Shown piece after piece: positions 33,809-40,273 of a DNA stretch of 40,273 nt (positions within the stretch are counted from its first letter, which is position 1; the number at the start of each line of letters is the position of its first letter). Made by a program: the position numbers and the translations under genes. The stretch comes from Lacustribacter sp964460315. GTDB lineage: Bacteria > Pseudomonadota > Gammaproteobacteria > Burkholderiales > Burkholderiaceae_A. Location: the NCBI GenBank assembly GCA_964460315.1, contig CAYWPQ010000012.1:1-40273 (forward strand). The letters are read 5' to 3'. The notes below the pieces were generated by a model. It made no database searches, was not told the DNA's origin, and saw nothing but the letters and a program-made list of their open reading frames with translations.

Positions 33809-33822
33809 CGGTCAGACGACCG
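33809..33822. other. Short inverted repeat between dapB and the thiol reductase gene
   Basis: CGGTC-AGAC-GACCG, five-base arms with a 4-base loop between convergent stops. No U-run follows, so termination is only a weak possibility. Confidence 0.22.
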
Positions 33823-33824
33823 GT

Positions 33825-36185
33825 TCACTGAATCGCCTTCAGTACCTCGTCTTCCGAAAGCCATTCGGAAAGAATCATGGGGCCGGTCTGCCCAGGGCGG
33901 TAAACCAGATACAGCGGTATTCCGCTTTTTCCATGCCGCTCCAGTTCTTTAGCAATGGCCGGGTCTCGCTTGGTCCAGTCCGCGCGTAAGGCTCGAACCC
34001 CGGCACTCTGAAATGCAGCCTGAATCGTCTCGGAGTTCAAGACACGAATCTTGTTGGCCTGACAGGTGATGCACCAGCTCGCGGTAAAGTCGACAAACAC
34101 GGTTTGACCTTCGGCCTGTAATTTCTCTGCAAGCCCGGGAGCCCATGCCGCCCAGATCAGTGGCCCTGCTCCCCAATTTGGGCCTGGTTGGGTCGGCGAA
34201 CCCTGACCCGCACCAAGCGATTGGGTGTCTGACGCTGTTGATGCAGGCATGGGCAATTCGGTCGCTGCACGAATCGATGCAAAAACCAAAATCGCAAGGG
34301 CCAGAAGCATCCCTAACAAGCTCCAAAAGCCGAGACGTCGATGCTGCAGAGCCCAGCCGTAGATCCACAACAGCCAGGCCAGGGCGATGGCTGCGATCAG
34401 TGCATCAAGAACGGCATCAATCCCTTGAATGCCGGATAGCACCCAAATTAGCCAGGCGGCGGCCAACAGCATCGGGAAGCCCATCAACTGCTTGAAGCCC
34501 ACCATCCATGGGCCTGGACGCGGCAGTTTCTGAAGCAGGCCTGGCCATGCCGCAAGCCCAACATACGGGAATGACATGCCAACCCCTAAGGCAGTGAATA
34601 CCGCGAGCGTCTCGGCAAGCGACGCCGTTGCTGTAAAACCAATGGCACTGCCCATGAACGGCGCCGTGCAGGGGGAGGCGACAATCACGGCAAGCACGCC
34701 TGAGGTGAATGACCCAAGCGCACCCAGCTCTTGCGATGCGCGGCTCACAAAACTTGCATTGGCCACACGCGCGCCCATCATGCCCATCTCAAAGACGCCG
34801 AAGAGGTTGACCGCAATCAACACGAACAGTAACGCAAGCAATAAGACCACCCATGGGTCTTGCAGCTGAAAACCCCAGCCCACCGCCTCGCCGGCGGACT
34901 TCAGCGCAATGAGCAGCCCCGCCAAAGCAAGAAAACTCATGATCACGCCCAGCGAGAAAATCAAGGCGTCGCGCATGGGCCCCGACTTGGAATGCGCGGA
35001 ACCCGCAAACGACAGTACTTTTAGGCTAATCACAGGAAACACACACGGCATCAGGTTAAGAATGAGTCCGCCCAGAAACGCCCCCGTAATGGCAACAAGC
35101 AAGGCGCGTTGATCCCCAATGCTGAACCAAGACTTCACCCGTTCGATCGCGTTGACGGACGCGGCTTGATCGGGCTTGTCGGCCCCTAGTGGGCTTGCGC
35201 CCTGGCCTTGGCCTGCTGCTTTCGAAGGTGACTGCTCGGCAGCAGTCTGCCCGGCACTCACCAGCTCACTGGCTTCCGGGGCCGCGCCCGATCGAAACGA
35301 CACCCGCCACTCCTTGGCGGGCTGCCCGGGCACCACCCAGATGCCATCAAGAGATCGGTTCTGGCGAATCGCCTTCACGGCCGCCGACGAGGATTCCCCA
35401 AGCGGTATATCGAGCCTCCAGCCCTGCTTCGTTTTTGATAGAGGCTGGGCTGCAGCCGGCGTAATTAATGCCTCGAGGTAGGGCAGAAACAACCCGGGTG
35501 CCTCGTCTTTGCCCACCGACTTCCACCATAAGGTGAGGGTTTTCTCGGAAATAAACGCCTGAGGCTGACGCAGGGTGTCAGCCCGCGGAAGAGCCGTCTT
35601 GGCCTGGGCAATGCGGGGCGCGTCCGCCGAAAGCACGGGTGCCGCACTCGCATCGGACACGGGTAGCTTGATGCTCAGAAGGGTTTCACCCGGAATGCAG
35701 ACGTCTCGGCAAATCAGCCAGCTCGCTTTGCCCTTCATTTCGACAGTCTGTCCGGCGCCTAGCCCATTCGGTGGCGTGAGCACGACCGGAAGCACGACAT
35801 CACCCTCGTAGCCAAAATTGGCAAGCGGCCCCACTGGAAAGCGGCTCGGCTTGGGCCATTGCAAAGGCCCCGCCTGCCATCCCTCAGGAAGCTGCCAATC
35901 GATCTTGGTGGGCAGTCCCGAGTCACCGGGGTTGCGCCAATAGGTGTGCCATTCGGGGTCGTGCACCAGCCGAAGGCCAAGCGTGATTGGCTTGCCAGCA
36001 ACCACCGTTGTTGTCTCAGAAATGAGGCCTGTCTGAAGCTGGCCCACACGGACAAGCCCAGGCTCTGCGGCTTGGGTTGGCGCCCCGGAACCCGTGAGTT
36101 GCTGGAGACGTTCAAGAAGGCCCTGAGCGCCTACGGAAGCGGGCAAGGCCAGTGCGAGAACAGTGATCCACCGAAGAAATTTCAT
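33825..36185 (-). CDS. ScsB/DsbD-type membrane thiol:disulfide reductase
   Basis: 786 residues. A signal peptide (about 1-20) leads to a large periplasmic domain with C159 and C163 in ICRDVCIPGE. About eight membrane helices at roughly 365-640 include LNLMPCVFPVISLK and VASPCTAPFMG, whose cysteines carry electrons across the membrane. The C-terminal thioredoxin domain has C705 and C708 in SWCITC. This three-part relay matches DsbD and, because of the long N-domain with CRDVC, more closely ScsB. It passes reducing power from cytoplasmic thioredoxin to periplasmic proteins. The periplasmic partner is not in the window. Confidence 0.92.
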   Translation of the reverse strand: MKFLRWITVLALALPASVGAQGLLERLQQLTGSGAPTQAAEPGLVRVGQLQTGLISETTTVVAGKPITLGLRLVHDPEWHTYWRNPGDSGLPTKIDWQLPEGWQAGPLQWPKPSRFPVGPLANFGYEGDVVLPVVLTPPNGLGAGQTVEMKGKASWLICRDVCIPGETLLSIKLPVSDASAAPVLSADAPRIAQAKTALPRADTLRQPQAFISEKTLTLWWKSVGKDEAPGLFLPYLEALITPAAAQPLSKTKQGWRLDIPLGESSSAAVKAIRQNRSLDGIWVVPGQPAKEWRVSFRSGAAPEASELVSAGQTAAEQSPSKAAGQGQGASPLGADKPDQAASVNAIERVKSWFSIGDQRALLVAITGAFLGGLILNLMPCVFPVISLKVLSFAGSAHSKSGPMRDALIFSLGVIMSFLALAGLLIALKSAGEAVGWGFQLQDPWVVLLLALLFVLIAVNLFGVFEMGMMGARVANASFVSRASQELGALGSFTSGVLAVIVASPCTAPFMGSAIGFTATASLAETLAVFTALGVGMSFPYVGLAAWPGLLQKLPRPGPWMVGFKQLMGFPMLLAAAWLIWVLSGIQGIDAVLDALIAAIALAWLLWIYGWALQHRRLGFWSLLGMLLALAILVFASIRAATELPMPASTASDTQSLGAGQGSPTQPGPNWGAGPLIWAAWAPGLAEKLQAEGQTVFVDFTASWCITCQANKIRVLNSETIQAAFQSAGVRALRADWTKRDPAIAKELERHGKSGIPLYLVYRPGQTGPMILSEWLSEDEVLKAIQ

Positions 36186-36230
36186 GGCGACATTATCACC
36201 TGAGTGGGACAGCTTGATACCATTGTCCGA

Positions 36231-36419
36231 ATGTTGAATGAAATCGAATCCCTGGCCGAAAAGACCGACGCGTTAATCTCGGTCGTGAACCAACTTCGCC
36301 AAGAAAATGCGTCGCTTCGGCGTGAGGTCGCACAGATTCGTGCCGCCCAGAAAAACGCTGAAGAACGACTGGTCACCGCAGCCCAAAAAGTCGAATCCCT
36401 TCTGGAAAAGCTTCCCTAA
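36231..36419 (+). CDS. Small coiled-coil ZapB-like protein
   Basis: 62 residues from ATG 36231; an in-frame GTG at 36204 would give 71. Almost entirely a predicted coiled coil with heptad leucines (ALISVVNQLRQENASLRREV, ending KVESLLEKLP). It resembles the short TIGR02449/ZapB-like proteins that in many beta-proteobacteria sit directly before zapA. Here zapA is 14 kb away. It is divergent from the thiol reductase gene. The ZapB role is inferred from size and sequence style only. Confidence 0.72.
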   Translation: MLNEIESLAEKTDALISVVNQLRQENASLRREVAQIRAAQKNAEERLVTAAQKVESLLEKLP

Positions 36420-36471
36420 GCTCGAACAGTCGCCTTTCATCGGGCCCACCATGAGGCCCATGCATCACCCA

Positions 36472-38004
36472 TCAGCGATCAAGCCCGGCGCGTGCAAACT
36501 GCTCACGCAACAAATTCTTTTGCACCTTCCCCATGGCATTTCGGGGAAGACTTTCCACCTGATGAATGGCCTTGGGCACCTTGTAGTTCGCGATCCCTGT
36601 TTTGAGTGAACTCATCATCGCTTGCGTATCAAGTGTCACGCCCGGCTTGGCCACCACCACGGCGGTCACGGCCTCGCCGAAATCAGGGTGAGGAATGCCG
36701 ATCACCGCGGCCTCGTCGACACCGGGCATGTCGTCGATCAGCATTTCAATCTCTTTCGGGTAGACGTTGTAGCCCCCTGTGATGATGAGATCTTTGCTGC
36801 GACCCACAAGATTCAGGTAGCCGTCGGCGTCCCACTTTCCCATATCCCCCGTCTTAAACCATCCATCGGCAGAGAGTTCCTCTTTGGTTTTTTCGGGCAT
36901 GCGCCAATACCCCGAAAAGACATTGGGGCCTTTCACCTCCACACCGCCAATCAGTGAGTCAATGCCGCGCTTGGGCTGAATGACCTGGCCATGGTCATCC
37001 AAGAGGCGCACCTGAACCCCGGGCAGAGGAAAACCAACCGTCCCTGCTCGACGCTCACCACGATAGGGGTTGGAGGTCAGCATCACGGTCTCGCTCATGC
37101 CATAGCGCTCGAGAATCGTGTGGCCAGTGTTCTTTTTAAAAAGATTGAAGGTCTCGGTCAGAAGCGGCGCGGATCCGGAAACGAAAAGCCGCATCGACTT
37201 CACCAGCTTGCGATCCACCCGAGGGTCGGCGGCAAGGCGAACATAAAACGTAGGCACGCCCATCATGACCGTGGATCGCGGCAAAAGCCTGACGATCGCT
37301 TCGGCATCAAATTTGGCAAGCCAGAAGCTCTTGCTTCCATTGATCAGCGCGCCATGAAGCGCAACGAACAGGCCATGCACATGAAAAATGGGAAGTGCGT
37401 GCAAGAGCACATCGCCTTTTTTCCAGTGCCAGGCTTTTTGAAGAGTCAGAGCATTGGAAGAAAGATTGCGGTGGCTGAGCATCGCGCCCTTGCTTCGGCC
37501 CGTCGTGCCTGAGGTATAAAGAATCGCGGCGAGATCATCGGCCTTCACCTTGACCGTTGGAAAGTCCGTCGCAAAGGGCTTGGCGGCCTCGATCAGGGTG
37601 CCATCGATCTGCTCACCCAAGGTCTGTACCACGGAACAGCCGGCCTTTGCTGCCAAGGGCTTGATCCAGGCCAAGTTGCCGGGGCTACAGACCACGACCG
37701 CTGGCTCGGCATCGGACAGAAAGTAGCCAATTTCAGTTTCACGATAGGCCGTGTTGAGCGGCAAGAACACCATGCCGGCTCGAAGCGTTCCCAGATAAAG
37801 CATCACCGCTTCCACAGACTTTTCCACCTGCACAGCGACCCGGCTTCCCTTCGGAATGTTCAAAGCGGTGAGCCAATGGGCAATCTTTGCGCTTCCCGCA
37901 CGAAGATCATCAAAGGTGTAGTAGCGGCCATCCAGCGTTTCAAAGGCGCAGCGATTGGCCGCCTTGGGAAATCGAGATTCAAGAATTTGATAAAGGTTGT
38001 GCAT
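36472..38004 (-). CDS. matB: Malonyl-CoA synthetase (MatB-type acyl-CoA synthetase)
   Basis: 510 residues of the ANL superfamily. ATP loop YTSGTTGRSKGA at 163-174, ERYGMSET around the middle, GWFKTGDMGKWDADGYL at the hinge and catalytic Lys493 in RNAMGKVQK. RAGMVFLPLNTAYRETEI near 75-92 and the overall length fit malonyl-CoA synthetases best. It would activate malonate (or methylmalonate) with ATP and CoA. No malonyl-CoA decarboxylase or transporter gene is adjacent, so substrate is inferred. The crotonase gene sits 6 bases upstream, suggesting co-transcription. Confidence 0.88.
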   Translation of the reverse strand: MHNLYQILESRFPKAANRCAFETLDGRYYTFDDLRAGSAKIAHWLTALNIPKGSRVAVQVEKSVEAVMLYLGTLRAGMVFLPLNTAYRETEIGYFLSDAEPAVVVCSPGNLAWIKPLAAKAGCSVVQTLGEQIDGTLIEAAKPFATDFPTVKVKADDLAAILYTSGTTGRSKGAMLSHRNLSSNALTLQKAWHWKKGDVLLHALPIFHVHGLFVALHGALINGSKSFWLAKFDAEAIVRLLPRSTVMMGVPTFYVRLAADPRVDRKLVKSMRLFVSGSAPLLTETFNLFKKNTGHTILERYGMSETVMLTSNPYRGERRAGTVGFPLPGVQVRLLDDHGQVIQPKRGIDSLIGGVEVKGPNVFSGYWRMPEKTKEELSADGWFKTGDMGKWDADGYLNLVGRSKDLIITGGYNVYPKEIEMLIDDMPGVDEAAVIGIPHPDFGEAVTAVVVAKPGVTLDTQAMMSSLKTGIANYKVPKAIHQVESLPRNAMGKVQKNLLREQFARAGLDR

Positions 38005-38010
38005 TCGCGA

Positions 38011-38820
38011 TCAATGATCAGAAAAGGTTGGTGGAAGTTTTTTCAGAAATGCTTCGAGGCCTGCCCGATAGTCCTCGGTGTCGACAAAATCCCAGCAGGC
38101 CTCGCGCTGCAGCGGCGAAAGCCTGGCTCGATCGTCGAGGGCAGAAAGCAGGTGGATTAGCCATTTGTTTCGGCGCGCCGCGTGCGGCGCCCCCGATGCA
38201 ATTCGAGCAATCGTCGCCTGAACCTCGTCATCCCAGACTGCCGCAGGCACCACACGATTGACCAGCCCCTTGTCATAGGCCTCTTCGGCATCCAGGATGC
38301 GCCCTTCCAAAAGAATCTCCAGCGCGACCGCCCGACCCACGAGGCTCACCAATCCCGCAGCTTCCGACGGCGCAAGAGGAAACCCAAGGCGTTGAATAGG
38401 AATGCCGAACCGGCTGCGGTCGCTCGCAATTCGAAGATCGCACACGCTCGCGATCTCAAGCCCACCACCCACACAAGGACCATCGATGGCCGCCACCACA
38501 GGAATGGGGCAATGCACGATGGCGGCGAGTGCGGGGGCAATCATGCCGTCATGAAAATGCCGCACCTGCTCCCGCGTCATGCGAACCGATTCAAATTCAG
38601 CGATGTCTGCGCCTGCCGCAAAGGCGCCGTCCGCACCCCGAATCTCAGCCACTCGGAGATGCGGCTTGGAGCTAATTTGCTGAAAGCACTCCTGCAGCTG
38701 CGCCCACATGGCCGTGCTGATGGCATTGAGATGCCCAGGTGTAGCGATCAAGACCTTCGCAAGACCTTCCGATTCCAACCACTGAATGCTGCCAGACGCG
38801 GCAGACGATGAATTAGGCAT
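38011..38820 (-). CDS. Enoyl-CoA hydratase/isomerase family protein lacking one catalytic Glu
   Basis: 269 residues from ATG 38820, whose first codons overlap the end of lgt; an upstream in-frame start at 38862 is possible. Crotonase fold: oxyanion-hole residues in FAAGADIAEF and GPCVGGGLEIASVCDLRIA. The first catalytic Glu of enoyl-CoA hydratase is kept (Glu122 in GGGLE). The second, normally in a GxPE motif, is Ile142 (FGIPIQRLG). That argues against simple hydratase activity and leaves an isomerase, decarboxylase or thioesterase role open. It precedes matB. Confidence 0.9.
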   Translation of the reverse strand: MPNSSSAASGSIQWLESEGLAKVLIATPGHLNAISTAMWAQLQECFQQISSKPHLRVAEIRGADGAFAAGADIAEFESVRMTREQVRHFHDGMIAPALAAIVHCPIPVVAAIDGPCVGGGLEIASVCDLRIASDRSRFGIPIQRLGFPLAPSEAAGLVSLVGRAVALEILLEGRILDAEEAYDKGLVNRVVPAAVWDDEVQATIARIASGAPHAARRNKWLIHLLSALDDRARLSPLQREACWDFVDTEDYRAGLEAFLKKLPPTFSDH

Positions 38821-39640
38821 TGGGTCGGCCTCCGGTTGATCGTTGATAACTTCTTGCTGCAATGGCGGCGCCCAAAAGAATCATCGGGATCGAGAGCCAC
38901 TGCCCCATCGAGAGACCCAAGGCGAGCAGCCCAAGAAAACTGTCGGGTTCACGCGCCAGTTCAGCAATGAATCGACACAGACCGTAACCCGCAAGAAAGA
39001 CGCCCAACACAGCGCCACGAGGCCTTGGTTTGGCTGAAAACCACCAGACCACGACAAACAAAGCAATGCCCTCGAGCGCCATCTGATAGAGCTGGGATGG
39101 GTGTCGTGCAAGGCCGTCCCCCGCCTGGGGAAAGATCATCGCCCAAGGGGCTTGGGAATCCGTCACTCGGCCCCAGAGTTCGCCATTGATAAAGTTTCCC
39201 AATCGGCCAAAGCCCAGGCCTAAAGGCACCAAGGGTGCGATGTAATCGCCAAGGCTTAAAGGTGAAAAGCCGCGACGGCGGGCCAACCAGAAGAGCGCAA
39301 CCGCCACCCCCACGATGCCGCCATGAAAGGCCATGCCACCCTCCCAGATGGCGATGATCTCGAAGGGGTGCGCCAGGTAATAGGCAGGCTTATAAAAAAG
39401 AACATAGCCAAGGCGCCCGCCCACCACCACGCCGAGCACACCAAAAAGGAGAAGGTCGTCGAGGTCTTTGACGGTGAGCTTCAGCCGCTCACCTGTCCAA
39501 TGGATCAATCTGAATCGACCCAAGATGAGGAACGACGCAAAGGCGGCGAGATACATCAGGCCGTACCAATGCAGGGATACCGGGCCTAAGGAAAAGGCCA
39601 CAGGATCAAACTGTGGATGGGTCCAAGGGGTACTGTTCAT
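38813..39640 (-). CDS. lgt: Phosphatidylglycerol-prolipoprotein diacylglyceryl transferase
   Basis: 275 residues from ATG 39640 (MNSTPWTHPQFDPVAFSLG). About seven membrane segments. The Lgt signature GRLGNFINGELWGR is present, with the essential His in AFHGGIVG and GRLGYVLFY before it. It attaches diacylglycerol to the lipobox Cys of prolipoproteins such as the BamE encoded in this window. Its last 8 bases overlap the crotonase start. Divergent from ilvD. Confidence 0.97.
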   Translation of the reverse strand: MNSTPWTHPQFDPVAFSLGPVSLHWYGLMYLAAFASFLILGRFRLIHWTGERLKLTVKDLDDLLLFGVLGVVVGGRLGYVLFYKPAYYLAHPFEIIAIWEGGMAFHGGIVGVAVALFWLARRRGFSPLSLGDYIAPLVPLGLGFGRLGNFINGELWGRVTDSQAPWAMIFPQAGDGLARHPSQLYQMALEGIALFVVVWWFSAKPRPRGAVLGVFLAGYGLCRFIAELAREPDSFLGLLALGLSMGQWLSIPMILLGAAIAARSYQRSTGGRPNA

Positions 39641-39681
39641 ACGGCACAATAGTACCTTCGCTCAAGCAAGGAGTCGTTGGA

Positions 39682-40273
39682 ATGTCCCAAAGCAATTCCC
39701 CGGAAAAACCCGTTGTCCGCCTCAACGAACGTTCACGGATGGTGACCGAAGGCGTGGCCCGAGCCCCGAATCGTTCCATGTACTACGCCATGGGATACAA
39801 GGAAGAAGACTTCAACAACAAACCCATGGTGGGCGTGGCCAACGGTCATTCCACCATCACTCCATGCAACAGCGGCCTTCAGCCTCTGGCCGACGCGGCC
39901 GTCGCGGCCTTAAAGTCATCGAACGCCAACGCGCAGATCTTTGGTACGCCCACCATTTCCGACGGTATCGGCATGGGCACCGAAGGCATGAAGTACTCTT
40001 TGGTCTCGCGCGAGGTCATCGCCGACTGCATTGAAACCTGCGTGAACGGCCAGTGGATGGATGGCGTGGTGGTGATCGGCGGCTGCGACAAAAACATGCC
40101 CGGCGGCATGATGGCCATTGCCCGCACCAATGTACCCGCCATCTATGTCTACGGCGGCACCATCAAACCCGGTCACTACAAAAACAAAGATCTCACGATT
40201 GTGTCCGCCTTCGAGGCCGTGGGTGAATTCACGGCAGGACGGCTGAGCGAGACCGACTTCAAAGAAATTGAAA
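39682..40273 (+). CDS. ilvD: Dihydroxy-acid dehydratase (5' part, cut by window edge)
   Basis: 197 codons are visible from ATG 39682, which has AAGGAG seven bases ahead; the full family length is about 560 or 615. Motifs: MVTEGVARAPNRSMYYAMGY at the start, GVANGHSTITPCNSGL with a cluster cysteine, TPTISDGIGMGTEGMKYSL, and GGCDKNMPGGMMA with the second cysteine. It makes 2-keto acids for isoleucine, valine and pantothenate. The lgt-ilvD divergent pair is usual in beta-proteobacteria. Confidence 0.97.
   Translation, partial: MSQSNSPEKPVVRLNERSRMVTEGVARAPNRSMYYAMGYKEEDFNNKPMVGVANGHSTITPCNSGLQPLADAAVAALKSSNANAQIFGTPTISDGIGMGTEGMKYSLVSREVIADCIETCVNGQWMDGVVVIGGCDKNMPGGMMAIARTNVPAIYVYGGTIKPGHYKNKDLTIVSAFEAVGEFTAGRLSETDFKEIE

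Noticed and set aside
1..40273. A defence island, prophage, CRISPR array or other mobile system
   Set aside because: Nearly every base belongs to recognised core or metabolic genes. There are no phage, transposase, toxin or repeat-spacer features.

Overview
The window looks like ordinary chromosome of a betaproteobacterium, most likely of the order Burkholderiales. This rests on gene order and family resemblance, not on a database search. The markers are rpsF-priB-rpsR-rplI-dnaB, fur facing bamE, hrcA facing nadK, a soluble RsxB-like ferredoxin overlapping nth, a DUF1841 gene, an intracellular PHA depolymerase and the AcnD/PrpF form of the methylcitrate cycle. Codon use appears even and GC-rich throughout. 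I see no insertion sequence, phage gene, CRISPR array, tRNA or rRNA. The only clear disturbance is a 100-N scaffold gap inside tonB.

Layout. 1-8119 lies on the minus strand. It reads, in transcription order: lutC-like, D-2-hydroxyacid dehydrogenase, then rpsF-priB-rpsR-rplI-dnaB, a fumarylacetoacetase-family hydrolase, tonB (split by the gap), exbB, exbD and an aspartate/glutamate racemase cut by the window edge. 8263-11839 (plus) holds fdxA, a ferredoxin-NADP reductase, phaZ, rsxB-like and nth, mostly joined by 4-base overlaps. A LysR regulator and a DUF1841 gene (minus) follow. 13397-22521 (plus) is the propionate cluster prpB-prpC-acnD-prpF-prpE with nnrD coupled to it, then zapA and a TauE-type transporter. 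23347-29364 (minus) is the heat-shock block hrcA-hemH-grpE-dnaK-dnaJ, with sigma-32 promoter sequences in front of grpE and dnaK. 29405-33806 (plus) carries nadK, recN, bamE and dapB, with fur on the minus strand overlapping the end of recN. The rest is an ScsB/DsbD-type thiol reductase (minus), a small ZapB-like coiled coil (plus), malonyl-CoA synthetase, a crotonase-fold protein and lgt (all minus), and the start of ilvD (plus).

How the genes fit together. The methylcitrate genes convert propionate to pyruvate plus succinate. PhaZ mobilises stored polyester. The ferredoxin, its reductase and the RsxB-like protein form an electron-transfer set. TonB-ExbB-ExbD energises outer-membrane uptake and Fur controls iron. 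GrpE, DnaK and DnaJ form one chaperone machine.

No gene-free stretch exceeds about 300 bases; the longest (13195-13396) is the divergent control region before prpB. I did not find a convincing undescribed system. The observations most worth a second look are the assembly artefact in tonB, the sigma-32 promoters, the palindrome ahead of the prp operon, the crotonase lacking one catalytic Glu, and the unusual neighbours of several core genes.
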